The notes: generated by a model not told the origin, from the letters alone. A DNA stretch of 64,000 nucleotides from Spongiibacter thalassae (GCF_012272835.1 NZ_JAAWWK010000007.1:1-64000); one strand, 5' to 3'. Numbered from the stretch's first letter, positions 45,153 through 54,349 are shown. Translations and numbers: made by a program.

Positions 45153-46682
45153 ATGTTCGATACACTGCTTGATGTACTTGCCTTTCAGGCGGAAATGCGC
45201 CCGACAATGCTGTTTGCCAAAGACGACCAGCAAAGCCTGACCCACCGCGAGGCGTGGCTCCGTATAGGCCAGATCGCCGCGCGGCTTCAAGCCTCCGGGG
45301 TACAGCGGGAAGACCGCGTGGGCATTCTGTGCAAGAACTCGGTGGATAATCTGTTGCTGTTTCTCGGCTGCGGCGCCGCTGGCGTGGTGCCGGTGGCGAT
45401 CAACTACCGCTTGAGTGCCGCCGAGGTGGCGGTCATCAGCAACGACGCCGAGGTGGTGGGCTTCTTCCACGATAGCGAATTTCAAACCCTGCTGCCCGAC
45501 CTGAACGGGGGTGGCGCTTTCGTGGCCGCCATCTACGATGATGACGAGCCGCTGCTGCTGAACAAGTGGCTGGGGGGGATCGCACCGATTTGCCCGGTCA
45601 GTGTGCATGGCGATGATGTGTTTGTGCAGATGTACACCAGTGGTACCACCGGTGTGCCAAAGGGGGCGCTGATAAGCCACCGGGGTGTGGTGACCAATGC
45701 CTTCCAGTCCATACTCACCCACGGGCAGAGTATTCGGGCGGGGGATCGGGGGCTGATGATCGCCCCGAGTTTTCACGCGGTGGGCTTGGTGGGGTCATTG
45801 TGGACAGTGATGTTCGGCGGTGGTCTGGTGATTCATCGGGACTTTAATCCGGTGGCAATGCTGGAGGCTATCGGCCGCGAGCGTATCACCTTGATGTCCG
45901 CCGTGCCGGTAATGCTCCAATTTGCCCTCGCGGTGCCCAATGTCCGCGACTACGATTTCTCCTCGTTGGAGTTTATTTCCTATGGCGCGTCGCCGATGTC
46001 ACCGGATCTGCTCAAACAGTGTCTGGAGGTCTTCGACTGCAAATTTGCCCACGGCTATGGTCAAACCGAGGCGACCACCGCCCTGACCTTTTTGCCGCCA
46101 GAGGGCCATCAGCGGGCCCTGGCCGACAAGCCTGAGTTGCTCAAATCCTGCGGCCGAGCGGTGTACGGCAGCGAGATTAAAATTATCGACGAGCAGGGCA
46201 ATAGCCTGCCGGTGGGTGAAATTGGCGAAATTCTGGCCCGCGGCCCGCAAATTATGAAAGGCTACTGGAAGCGCGACGAGGCCACGGCATCGACCATTGT
46301 TGATGGCTGGCTGCACACCGGCGATGCCGGCTGCCTGGACGATGAGGGCTACCTCTTTATAAAAGACCGGGTTAAAGACATGATTATTTCCGGTGGCGAG
46401 AACATCTATCCGGCAGAGATAGAAGCCCTGCTACTGGGTCACCCGGCCATTGCCGATGTCGCAGTGATCGGTGTGCCTGACGAGAAATGGGGAGAAGTGC
46501 CGTTGGCGGTGCTGGTTGCCAAGGGTGAGGAACTGGATATTACAGCCCTGACCGACTTCTGCCGTGGCTCGCTGGCGAGCTTTAAACTGCCGAAAAAATT
46601 GGTCTATGTCGAGGCGCTGCCGCGCAACCCCTCGGGCAAGGTGTTGAAAAAAGACCTGCGAGTGCAGTTTTCAGGCGCGTGA
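45153..46682 (+). CDS. AMP-dependent acyl-CoA synthetase/ligase
   Basis: 509 residues. ANL superfamily: ATP loop YTSGTTGVPKGA at 161-172, A5 YGQTEATT, A7 TGDAG, A8 hinge KDRVKDMIISGGENIYP and the catalytic Lys in NPSGKVLKKDL near the end. It activates a carboxylic acid to acyl-CoA. It is cotranscribed with the alcohol dehydrogenase gene; with the acyl-CoA dehydrogenase this gives alcohol to acid-CoA to enoyl-CoA, lacking only an aldehyde dehydrogenase in the window. Confidence 0.95.
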   Translation: MFDTLLDVLAFQAEMRPTMLFAKDDQQSLTHREAWLRIGQIAARLQASGVQREDRVGILCKNSVDNLLLFLGCGAAGVVPVAINYRLSAAEVAVISNDAEVVGFFHDSEFQTLLPDLNGGGAFVAAIYDDDEPLLLNKWLGGIAPICPVSVHGDDVFVQMYTSGTTGVPKGALISHRGVVTNAFQSILTHGQSIRAGDRGLMIAPSFHAVGLVGSLWTVMFGGGLVIHRDFNPVAMLEAIGRERITLMSAVPVMLQFALAVPNVRDYDFSSLEFISYGASPMSPDLLKQCLEVFDCKFAHGYGQTEATTALTFLPPEGHQRALADKPELLKSCGRAVYGSEIKIIDEQGNSLPVGEIGEILARGPQIMKGYWKRDEATASTIVDGWLHTGDAGCLDDEGYLFIKDRVKDMIISGGENIYPAEIEALLLGHPAIADVAVIGVPDEKWGEVPLAVLVAKGEELDITALTDFCRGSLASFKLPKKLVYVEALPRNPSGKVLKKDLRVQFSGA

Positions 46683-46779
46683 GGCTACTGTGTGTCGTTG
46701 CCAAACTGTGCAGCATCGGGCTACATTGACTGGCCTTCATTCAGTAGTGATGAAAACCATAATAAGGTCTGAGGTTGTG

Positions 46780-47295
46780 ATGAATCGTATTTTACCTTCG
46801 CTGACGTTGGTCGCGGCGCTGACGGTGTCGGCGATGAGCCACGCCCTGACGGCAGGCGACAAGGCCCCCTATTTTCGCGGGCCGCTGATTACTGCCCCGG
46901 CCAATGCCGAGCTGTTCGACAGCCAGTCATTGAAGGGGAAAGTGGTTTATATCGACTTCTGGGCCTCCTGGTGTGGCCCCTGTCGAGTCTCGCTGCCGGC
47001 ACTTAATACTCTATATCAGGAATTCAGCGAGCAAGGCTTCCATGTGGTGGCGATCAATGTCGATAGCTATCGCGACGACGCACTCAGCTTTCTCAAGGAA
47101 CGCCCCGTCGATTATCCGGTGATCTATGATGCCGGCCAGAAACTCCCCGGTGAGTTCGGAGTGAAGGGTATGCCTACCGCCTTTCTACTGGATCGCAGTG
47201 GCACCGTACATCATGTTCACGAAGGTTTTCGCCCCGGTGATGAACAGGCGCTGCGCGGAGCCATCACCAAATTATTAAAGGAGGAGGCCCAGTAA
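46780..47295 (+). CDS. TlpA-like periplasmic thioredoxin-fold protein
   Basis: 171 residues from the ATG at 46780, with TGAGG before it. A signal peptide (1-about 23, ending SHA), then a TlpA/ResA fold with active site WCGPC in DFWASWCGPCRVSLP and cis-Pro KGMPTAFLLD. It would reduce or oxidise a periplasmic thiol partner. It overlaps the DUF4266 gene by one base (TAATG). TlpA-DUF4266-DUF3570 sets go with ApbE flavinyl transferase in many bacteria. Confidence 0.92.
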   Translation: MNRILPSLTLVAALTVSAMSHALTAGDKAPYFRGPLITAPANAELFDSQSLKGKVVYIDFWASWCGPCRVSLPALNTLYQEFSEQGFHVVAINVDSYRDDALSFLKERPVDYPVIYDAGQKLPGEFGVKGMPTAFLLDRSGTVHHVHEGFRPGDEQALRGAITKLLKEEAQ

Positions 47296-47507
47296 TGGCA
47301 AGATTCGCCGTTGTTGTCATGCTCCTGCTACTTTCGGCCTGCGGTATTACCGAGGTCAAACCCTGGGAGCGGGCCTACCTCGCCCGACCGGAAATGGCCT
47401 GGAGCCCCGATGCACAGACCGCCGCCCAGCGCGGCCATGTCTACTTCAGCAAAGAGTCGAGCAATGGTGGTGCCAGTGCAGGGGGAGGTGGCTGTGGCTG
47501 TAACTGA
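47295..47507 (+). CDS. DUF4266 small lipoprotein
   Basis: 70 residues. Lipoprotein signal with lipobox LLSAC (Cys at 16), then CGITEVKPWERAYLARPEMAW typical of DUF4266 and a Gly/Cys tail GGGGCGCN. By family context it belongs to an extracytoplasmic flavinylation/redox module, with unknown action. Its end overlaps the DUF3570 start by 14 nt, so they are coupled. Confidence 0.9.
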   Translation: MARFAVVVMLLLLSACGITEVKPWERAYLARPEMAWSPDAQTAAQRGHVYFSKESSNGGASAGGGGCGCN

Positions 47508-48717
47508 TAACAAAAAAACTCAGCCGACAGCAGGCCAGGCCTTGGCCGCCCTCGGTGCCGCGGCACTGGCGATTCCCGGTATTGTCAGCGAGGCCAATGC
47601 GGCAGCCCCTTTGGCAGAAGCCAGTTTTGACTATAAATATTCCGCTTATCGCGAAGCCGACCTCGATAGGAACAAACTCGGTGGCGGCTCGCCAAAGCGC
47701 TTTGAAATCGACAGCCACATGCTGCGCTTTGCCGCTCCGGCGGGCACCCAGTCAGATATCGCCGTAGACCTGTCCTTCGAGACCCTGAGCGGCGCATCCC
47801 CGTGGTTCATACTGCCCGGCAGCGGTGACAGCGGCCCGGTGCAGATTATGAGCGGCGCCAGCATCAAGGAAGAACGCAAGGATGTGCAGCTCACCGCGAC
47901 TCATTACTTCGACAAGCAGTGGTCGCTGGCGGTGGTGGGGGGATATTCCACCGAAAACGACTACGAGGCGGTGAACGTCGGCGCGGCGCTGGACCTGGAA
48001 CAGGCGGAATCCCAGCGCACCTATAGTGCAGGCTTTGGCTACAGCGACGACACCCTGGAACCCACCGATGGCCGTGCCCTCGCTGATCGGGTAGACCGCG
48101 CTGCCAAGACCAGTCTCAATGCCTTTGTCGGCGTCAGTCAGATTATTAACGCCCGCACGGTAGTGCAGGGCAGCCTCAGCTACGCGGTTCACGACGGCTA
48201 CCTGTCCGACCCCTATAAAAAATATTGGGTGGTAGATCAGAGCAATACCTTTGCCGATAGCCGCCCCGATGAGCGCACACCGATGGTGGTGGAGGCCAAG
48301 CTGAGGCACTTTGTGCCGGGAGCCAAAGCGGCCCTGCACCTGGACTATCGCTTCTTCGACGACAATTGGGAGGTCACCTCCCACACCGTCGATGCCGCGT
48401 GGTATCAGAACCTGCCTGGTGGCTGGATGCTGACCCCCTCGCTGCGCTATTACACCCAAACCCAGGCGCATTTCTACGCCCCGTACTTCTTTACCGCACG
48501 GAGCGATGGGCTGGGCTCGTCGGACTACCGCCTGTCGCCCTATGGCGCGATCAGCGCGCGGCTGATGGCGAGCAAGGACTGGGGTGGCCTCACTACCCAG
48601 CTGGAATGGGAGAGCTACCGCGCCAGTGCAGACTACTCCCTGGAAGAGGTCGCGCTGGAAAACCCCGCATTGGTCGAATTCGATATTCTCACGCTGGGTA
48701 TTCACTGGAAGCTATAG
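47494..48717 (+). CDS. DUF3570 outer-membrane barrel-like protein
   Basis: 407 residues from the GTG at 47494; GGGGGAGG ends 5 nt before it. Residues 1-34 form an unusual leader (a Twin-like ALAALGAAALAIPGIVSEANA segment), then the DUF3570 pattern: FDYKYSAYREADLDRN, SFETLSGASPWF, TLTHYFD-like strands and a C-terminal LTLGIHWKL. Most likely an outer-membrane beta-barrel. The family travels with DUF4266, TlpA and ApbE. A GTG 6 nt earlier is also possible. Confidence 0.87.
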   Translation: MAVTDNKKTQPTAGQALAALGAAALAIPGIVSEANAAAPLAEASFDYKYSAYREADLDRNKLGGGSPKRFEIDSHMLRFAAPAGTQSDIAVDLSFETLSGASPWFILPGSGDSGPVQIMSGASIKEERKDVQLTATHYFDKQWSLAVVGGYSTENDYEAVNVGAALDLEQAESQRTYSAGFGYSDDTLEPTDGRALADRVDRAAKTSLNAFVGVSQIINARTVVQGSLSYAVHDGYLSDPYKKYWVVDQSNTFADSRPDERTPMVVEAKLRHFVPGAKAALHLDYRFFDDNWEVTSHTVDAAWYQNLPGGWMLTPSLRYYTQTQAHFYAPYFFTARSDGLGSSDYRLSPYGAISARLMASKDWGGLTTQLEWESYRASADYSLEEVALENPALVEFDILTLGIHWKL

Positions 48718-48836
48718 TGACGGCGGTGTTGGTTTACCCATAAGTTGGCCACACCGCGTTTATGGATTGGCCAGAGAATGCGCAATGCGGATGGCCGATT
48801 GCTCTGCCTTGCCTTGTTATGGGTTCCTTGCCAGAA

Positions 48837-48855
48837 TGTACCAATATTTGGTACA
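48837..48855. promoter_or_regulatory. Operator palindrome of the ParDE pair
   Basis: TGTACCAATATTTGGTACA is a perfect palindrome (8+3+8) ending where the parD RBS AGGAGG begins. Its place before the antitoxin fits autorepression by ParD/ParDE. Confidence 0.8.
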
Positions 48856-48866
48856 GGAGGCTCCTC

Positions 48867-49106
48867 ATGGCCAGAAACACCAGTATTACCCTTGGCCCCC
48901 ATTTTGATGAGTTCATTGCTGCACAGCTTGAAAGTGGCCGCTATGGATCTGCGAGCGAAGTGGTGCGAGCGGGGTTGCGTTTGCTTGAAGAGACTGAGAG
49001 CAAACTTGAAAGATTACGGCGCCTCCTGGATGAAGGTGAGCAAAGCGGGATAGCAGAGTACTCGCTTGAAAGTGTTATTGCAGAATTGGATAACGAAGCT
49101 CATTGA
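48867..49106 (+). CDS. parD: ParD-like antitoxin (ribbon-helix-helix)
   Basis: 79 residues from the ATG at 48867, AGGAGG 6 nt before. ARNTSITLGPHFDEFIAAQL is the ribbon-helix-helix of the CopG/ParD family, and RYGSASEVVRAGLRLLEE its second half; a disordered acidic tail binds the toxin. Its TGA overlaps the toxin ATG (TGATG). A longer open frame upstream to 48762 has no family match. Confidence 0.93.
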   Translation: MARNTSITLGPHFDEFIAAQLESGRYGSASEVVRAGLRLLEETESKLERLRRLLDEGEQSGIAEYSLESVIAELDNEAH

Positions 49107-49399
49107 TGCCCTCTTTCCTGCTCACCTCCGCTGCTCGAAAAGACATTATTCATATCGGGCGCTTTACCTCTGAAAAGTGGGGAAAGCGTCAACGCGATAA
49201 ATACCTCAAACAACTTGACGATGCCTTCAGGCTACTTGCGCGCCAGCCTGATATTGGCCGCGATGCGGAAGACATAAAGCCGGGGTACAAGAAGTTTAGC
49301 CAAGGCAGTCATGTCATCTTTTATCGAGCCGGCACGGAATCCAGTATTGTTGTGATCCGCGTTCTCCACAACAGTATGGACGTGGAACAACGTTTCTAA
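49106..49399 (+). CDS. parE: ParE-like toxin (RelE/ParE family)
   Basis: 97 residues from the ATG at 49106. MPSFLLTSAARKDIIHIGRFTSEKWG, LDDAFRLLARQPDIGRDAEDIKPGYKKF and SHVIFYRA...IVVIRVLHNSMD are typical ParE. ParE toxins block DNA gyrase. Intact and coupled to parD. Confidence 0.93.
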   Translation: MPSFLLTSAARKDIIHIGRFTSEKWGKRQRDKYLKQLDDAFRLLARQPDIGRDAEDIKPGYKKFSQGSHVIFYRAGTESSIVVIRVLHNSMDVEQRF

Positions 49400-49436
49400 A
49401 ACGCTAGCGCTGCCAGTGCTGCTGTTTGGTAGATGT

Positions 49437-50369
49437 TTACACGACCACACGCTGAGAACTACCTCTCAATTTACCGACCATTCTGGCCAAAGCTTCCGAC
49501 TTTTCAGAAGAGTAAACGTACTGTGCCGCTGCTAGAGCGGTTCGCTTGTTCATGTTCTTGGTGTCTGCCTTGTCGAGTTGCACCGAAGTGCAACCCAATC
49601 GCTCACACTGGCTCGGTGTTCGCTTAAAAGATGGCGAGAATATAAGCAATAGATCCTTTCTGAGGGGGAGTGTGACTTCTGAAAATGGGTGCATCGGTCC
49701 AATTTGTGGGCCGACCTGTTCTCGATGTTCTGCAGGTGTTTGGAAATAGACAGGATTATCAGAAGTGACGAAGGTCATGCCACTCGCGGGTGCTGCAAAA
49801 TGCCATACCTTTTCTAATAGCCTACAGGCTCCCGTTTTAGCCATGTTGATCATAGGTTCTAGGCTTACGGACTGCTCGATATCGATTTTTATTTTGCCTT
49901 GTTTATATAGCTCTTCGATCACCCTTGGGAGTTTTTCTTCCTCTTTGTCTTTATTCACTATGTAGTCAAGCCCAACCTCTACAACCCTACGATGTAGTTC
50001 CTCAATACCTTCTCGGAAATTCGGTACCCGGAAAAGCTGAATGGCCGCAAAAAAGCTTAAAATCTCACGCTCTTTATCAGTTAGAATTACTTTCTTGCCT
50101 GTACCTGGAAACTCGATTTTCGCAATAATACGGGGGGCCTTATCTTCTATATAGTGAAAGGCATTTTCCATCGACTCATGATCAACTGTTCCGTCTTCGT
50201 TTTTCTGAGCGTAGTAATGATGTTCGGAGCAAATATAACTGATTGATTTAGGTTGTCGGGAGATCCCTCCCGTATTTTTATCGTATTCCCAAATCAACGA
50301 TTTCTCGCCTTCGATAGTGAATCCTCGAAGGTATCCTTTGGGAACGTAGTGATGATTGTCCTTCGCCAT
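49437..50369 (-). CDS. DUF4238 domain protein
   Basis: 310 residues. N-terminal NHHYVPKGYLRGFTIEG and a later MTFVTSDNPVYFQ are the DUF4238 signatures. The family's function is unknown to me. Codon use is more AT-rich than the neighbours, and it lies on the opposite strand beside a toxin-antitoxin pair within what looks like a flavinylation module, all signs of lateral arrival. No membrane segment. Confidence 0.85.
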   Translation of the reverse strand: MAKDNHHYVPKGYLRGFTIEGEKSLIWEYDKNTGGISRQPKSISYICSEHHYYAQKNEDGTVDHESMENAFHYIEDKAPRIIAKIEFPGTGKKVILTDKEREILSFFAAIQLFRVPNFREGIEELHRRVVEVGLDYIVNKDKEEEKLPRVIEELYKQGKIKIDIEQSVSLEPMINMAKTGACRLLEKVWHFAAPASGMTFVTSDNPVYFQTPAEHREQVGPQIGPMHPFSEVTLPLRKDLLLIFSPSFKRTPSQCERLGCTSVQLDKADTKNMNKRTALAAAQYVYSSEKSEALARMVGKLRGSSQRVVV

Positions 50370-50606
50370 TGACTCTATGCTTCTTTTCAGCGGACGCTAT
50401 AAATAGCGGTTGTGGAGCTTTTGGGGCGTAGCATTAAGCGACAGGACGCTGCTAGTTTAGTAGACTTGATCCCTGTGTTTTTACTTCAATCCTTTCTTCC
50501 GATCATAAACACGCACCTTAAAAAATCAATAACTGATAACACGGTCCGCAGAGTTGCCGCCCCCGCGTCTTCGGCCCTGAGGTGATTCAGGGTACACTTG
50601 CGGCCG

Positions 50607-51542
50607 ATGGAAGAATATCACTACACCTTCACCGCTATGGCCAGTCCCTGCGAGCTACGTTTGTATGCCGCAACACGGCAGCAGGCCGACCGCGCCGCTG
50701 CTTTGGCTCAGGCTGAAGTCCAGCGCATTGAATATAAATACTCCCGCTACCGCGACGACAGTGTGCTTAGCGCGATTAATCGCGCCGCGGGTCAGTCGTC
50801 CCTGCGGGTCGATGACGAAACCGCCGCATTGCTGGGCTATGCCGACACGGCGTGGCAGCAGAGCGGGGGGCTGTTTGATATTACCTCCGGGGTGCTTCGG
50901 CGGGCATGGGACTTTAAATCCGGTCTGCTGCCCACCGATGCCGCCATTGCTGAACTGCTTCCTCTGATTGGCTGGCAGAGGGTGGTATGGAACGGTCGCG
51001 AGGTTTCGCTTCCTCTGGCGGGAATGCAGCTCGATTTTGGTGGCTTTGGTAAGGAGTACGCCGCCGATGCCGCCGCCCGGGTCTGTGGTGACAACGGTAT
51101 TCAGCACGGTTTGGTTGAGCTGGGCGGAGACATCCACGCCATCGGCCCCCACCCCGATGGCAGTCCCTGGCGCATTGGCATTCGTCACCCCCGCGCCCCC
51201 GAGTCTGCTATTGCTGTGTTGGCTTTGCATAGTGGCGGCTTGGCCAGCAGCGGCGACTACGAACGTTACATGGTGATTGACGGTCGGCGTTACAGCCATC
51301 TGCTTAACCCTGAAACCGGCTGGCCTGTTACCGGCAACCTTGCCTCGGTGTCGGTGGTGGCTCCCCTGTGTCTTATCGCGGGAACCGGCGCAACCGTTGC
51401 ACTGCTTAAAGGTGAGCAAGGTAGTCGCTGGCTGGAGACATTGGGGCTACCCCATTTAAGTGTTGATGCTCAGGGGCAGCTGGGTGGCAGTGTGGATTTT
51501 TCTACGCAGGCAGACCTAAAGAGCGATGCCGTCAGCGACTGA
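50607..51542 (+). CDS. apbE: FAD:protein FMN transferase (ApbE)
   Basis: 311 residues from the ATG at 50607. FTAMASPCELRLYA opening, the FAD-binding YSRYRDDSVLSAIN and DFGGFGKEYAADAAA (Mg/flavin site), ELGGDIHAIG and GDYERYMVIDGRRYSHLLNPETGWP. No signal peptide is obvious, which is unusual but occurs. The enzyme attaches FMN to Thr/Ser of target proteins outside the cytoplasm. It matches the TlpA-DUF4266-DUF3570 genes 1.9 kb upstream; no DUF2271-type target is seen in the window. Confidence 0.93.
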   Translation: MEEYHYTFTAMASPCELRLYAATRQQADRAAALAQAEVQRIEYKYSRYRDDSVLSAINRAAGQSSLRVDDETAALLGYADTAWQQSGGLFDITSGVLRRAWDFKSGLLPTDAAIAELLPLIGWQRVVWNGREVSLPLAGMQLDFGGFGKEYAADAAARVCGDNGIQHGLVELGGDIHAIGPHPDGSPWRIGIRHPRAPESAIAVLALHSGGLASSGDYERYMVIDGRRYSHLLNPETGWPVTGNLASVSVVAPLCLIAGTGATVALLKGEQGSRWLETLGLPHLSVDAQGQLGGSVDFSTQADLKSDAVSD

Positions 51543-51933
51543 TATCGCGCTCCCGCCCCGCCACTTCCACCACAAAACACCTGCTTGTTGAGTGGCGTGT
51601 GGCTGTATCGCGACCTGTACCCCTTGCCAACATTGAGCGGTGAACTGGCTTCCACGGTGGCCGCCTGGTTGGCCAATACCCTGCAAAATATTGTCGATGA
51701 TCCAGCACTTTAGTTCTGTTGCCGTCATGCTTTAACGCCGAAAAATTTGCGGCGACCGGGGTCATGCTACGCCAGCATATGTGCGTGAAAAAGCGCCTTC
51801 AGCAAGTGGCGAGTCGCCCTGTACTGGTCCTGTTTCACTGACCTGCGCCGACCACGGCTGTCGCATTACAACAAGCCCTGCCAACCAGGCCGCTCTACAC
51901 TTTCATCCCGCTCTCCGTACACAGGGATGGCCC
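51543..51933. other. Gene-free stretch
   Basis: 391 bp between apbE and the iron alcohol dehydrogenase gene. Open frames here on either strand are short, lack an RBS and show no family pattern. I see no clear promoter, repeat or terminator. Confidence 0.5.
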
Positions 51934-53139
51934 ATGACATTTATCAAGCGCGTTATTCACAAAGCCTACCTCGGCATGATGGCGGCGGTTATCCGTTTTA
52001 TGCCCCCGGATGTGTTTACCCTGTTTGCCGGCGAGGGCAGTAGCCGTCAGTTGGTTGGGCATATTGCCGGTCAGGGAACGTCTCGTTTGTTGATTGTGAG
52101 CGACAAACCACTGGTTGAATTGGGTTTGATTCAGCCATTGGTGGCGCGTTGCGATGAGCTGGGTGTCGCCTGCGCGGTCTTTGATGGCGTGCTGCCCGAC
52201 CCGACGTTCTCGATTGTTGAGGCGGGGCTGGAGGTGTTTCGGCAGCATCGTGCCGACGCCGTGCTGGCTATTGGCGGTGGTTCATCGATTGATACCGGTA
52301 AAACCATTGCGGCGGCGGCGACCAACGGCTTTGCACCGCGCAAGCTGGAGGGCTATTTCAAGGTTAAACACCCTCCGGTGCCACTTTATGCGATTCCGAC
52401 CACATCGGGTACGGGTTCTGAGGTTACCAAGGGGGCGGTGATCGCCGACAGCGACACCCACCTCAAGGCCTATGTCGCCGACCCGAAGATGGTGCCAGTG
52501 GCGGTGGCCCTTGACCCGGCACTGCTCACCGGCCTGCCACCGGCGATTACCGCAGCTACCGGAATGGATGCGCTGACCCATGCGATCGAGGCCTACATCA
52601 GTGTGTGGTGCAATCCCCGCTGCGAACGCTACGCCCTGGCGGCAATTAAAATGATATTTACGCATTTGCCCAGGGCCTACCAGAACGGCGGCGATCTGGA
52701 AGCCCGTGAGCAGATGTCACTGGCGGCCTGCTACGCCGGCCTCGCAATTAACGACACAAATATTGGCAATGTGCATGCACTGGCCCACCAGTTGGGCCGG
52801 GTCTATGGCATCCCCCACGGGCTGGCCAATGCCGTGGTGTTGCCCTATGTGCTGGAGGAAACCTTCGACGCCTGTGCGTCTCGTCTGGCGAACCTGGCCC
52901 GTGTGCTCGGCTTTAGTGAGAGCGGCAGCGATGGTGAGGCGGCCAGGGCCTTTATTGCCGAAGTGGTGGCCTTGAATCAGCGGCTCAATATCGCCGCGGG
53001 CCTGGACAAGCTGGCAGCGGCGGACGTAGAGGATCTTGCCAGTGCGGCAGCCAGGGAAGGCAGTCGCCTGCCAGTGCCGGTACTGGTGCCTCGCGAGGGT
53101 TTTGCGTCGGTGCTGCAGCGCTTGTTGGTTGTAGTGTAG
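51934..53139 (+). CDS. Iron-containing alcohol dehydrogenase
   Basis: 401 residues from the ATG at 51934; the frame is open to 51781 but upstream residues do not fit. Family III dehydrogenase: NAD loop AIGGGSSIDTGKTIA (112-126), metal segment with HALAHQLGRVYGIPHGLANAVVLP carrying the His ligands and the Asp before it (LAINDTNIGNVHA). The first 30 residues (TFIKRVIHKAYLGMMAAVIRF) are more hydrophobic than usual. Likely oxidises a primary alcohol or reduces an aldehyde. Confidence 0.92.
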   Translation: MTFIKRVIHKAYLGMMAAVIRFMPPDVFTLFAGEGSSRQLVGHIAGQGTSRLLIVSDKPLVELGLIQPLVARCDELGVACAVFDGVLPDPTFSIVEAGLEVFRQHRADAVLAIGGGSSIDTGKTIAAAATNGFAPRKLEGYFKVKHPPVPLYAIPTTSGTGSEVTKGAVIADSDTHLKAYVADPKMVPVAVALDPALLTGLPPAITAATGMDALTHAIEAYISVWCNPRCERYALAAIKMIFTHLPRAYQNGGDLEAREQMSLAACYAGLAINDTNIGNVHALAHQLGRVYGIPHGLANAVVLPYVLEETFDACASRLANLARVLGFSESGSDGEAARAFIAEVVALNQRLNIAAGLDKLAAADVEDLASAAAREGSRLPVPVLVPREGFASVLQRLLVVV

Positions 53140-53161
53140 GAGAAGATAGGGGGGGTATTCC

Positions 53162-53202
53162 GGTCTTAAATGATAGTTTGCGAAGGTCTAAAATGATAGT
53201 TT
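53162..53202. promoter_or_regulatory. Direct-repeat operator for AraC-type regulator (copy 2)
   Basis: GGTCTTAAATGATAGTTT (53162-53179) and GGTCTAAAATGATAGTTT (53185-53202) repeat at 23 bp, matching the motif and spacing at 34491-34525. They lie 77-117 bp before the AraC subtype B gene. Confidence 0.8.
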
Positions 53203-53278
53203 TCTCTGGAGCTGCCCATTGCCGCCGCGTATTGTTATTCCCACAAACAAAATAACAATAGTAATAGTGGAGTAAGCG

Positions 53279-54349
53279 ATGCGACTGCCTACAGTGTGTA
53301 GACCTTACGTTGATGGCCTGATGTCCTGCCTGAGTGAAGAGGGCGTTAACCCCACGCAATTGCGAGCGCGGCTTGGCTGGTCGCCTGTGGAACAGTTCGG
53401 CGACTCGGGCCGACTGTCAGTAAATATGTTTGAACATGTGTTGGCCGCTGGCGCCGAGCTTGTGGGTGATCCCACTTGGCCGCGCAGGGCGGGTGTCTAT
53501 GTCGGGCAGCATGCAGTGACCATCATGGATTACCTGATAATGAGCTCCCCCACCACCCGTCAGGTGCTGGCAGATATTCAGCAATTCTCGCCCTTGCTGC
53601 TGGATCAGGGCTTTATTGATGTCTGCGAAACCGTGGTCGATGGTGACGTTGCTACTACGGAATTGGTGTGGCGTATGCCCCAGGGGCCACGTCCCAGTGT
53701 AGCGTTGCAGGAATTCTATCTGGCCAGTTGGTTTACTCTGGTGTGCAAAAACTCACCGGATCGTCAGGCGGCGCCGGATGACAAGCCCTTCACCATGAGC
53801 AGCGATAGCTGTGCCCGCGTGCTCGCGGAAATGACGGCACCCGCGCTGCAGTTGGGCAGCGAGAGGGTATCCATTGAGCTGTGTCAGCAAAGCCTGGGCA
53901 ATCGTCTGGTGCGGGCCGACAGCTCGGTACACGGCACCCTGTTTGAGCAGGCCCAGCGGGAGCTGCGGGCACTTAGTCAGGAAGACCGCATAGTGGCCAG
54001 TGTGTACCGCGAAGTATTTGCCAATATTCGCGAAGAAAAGGCAACGCTGGAGTCGGTGGCGGCGAGCATGGGTATGTCGTCGCGCACCTTGCAGCGCCGG
54101 CTGGGTGACGCTAATACCTCCTTCAAGGAAATCCTGGATACGGTGCGTATGGATATCTGCCGTGAGCAGATTCGCGATGACGGTGTATCCCTTGTTGATC
54201 TGTCGGAGCGCTTGGGCTTTGCCAGCCAGCCAGCATTTTACCGCGCGTTTAAACGGTGGTTTGGCGACTCGCCCAGTCATTACCGCAACTATACTGAATC
54301 GGCGTACCCCGTCGAAAGAACAATGATAAGCGCCTGTAGCGCGGTATAA
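53279..54349 (+). CDS. AraC family regulator, subtype B (copy 2)
   Basis: 356 residues. Same layout as the regulator at 34.6 kb: MRLPTVCRPYVDGLMSCL start, ligand domain, and C-terminal double helix-turn-helix (SVAASMGMSSRTLQRRLGDANTSFKEI; LSERLGFASQPAFYRAFKRWFGDSPSHYR). RBS GGAG. It precedes the second TonB receptor gene by 45 nt and probably controls it, perhaps as well as itself via the direct-repeat operator. Confidence 0.93.
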   Translation: MRLPTVCRPYVDGLMSCLSEEGVNPTQLRARLGWSPVEQFGDSGRLSVNMFEHVLAAGAELVGDPTWPRRAGVYVGQHAVTIMDYLIMSSPTTRQVLADIQQFSPLLLDQGFIDVCETVVDGDVATTELVWRMPQGPRPSVALQEFYLASWFTLVCKNSPDRQAAPDDKPFTMSSDSCARVLAEMTAPALQLGSERVSIELCQQSLGNRLVRADSSVHGTLFEQAQRELRALSQEDRIVASVYREVFANIREEKATLESVAASMGMSSRTLQRRLGDANTSFKEILDTVRMDICREQIRDDGVSLVDLSERLGFASQPAFYRAFKRWFGDSPSHYRNYTESAYPVERTMISACSAV

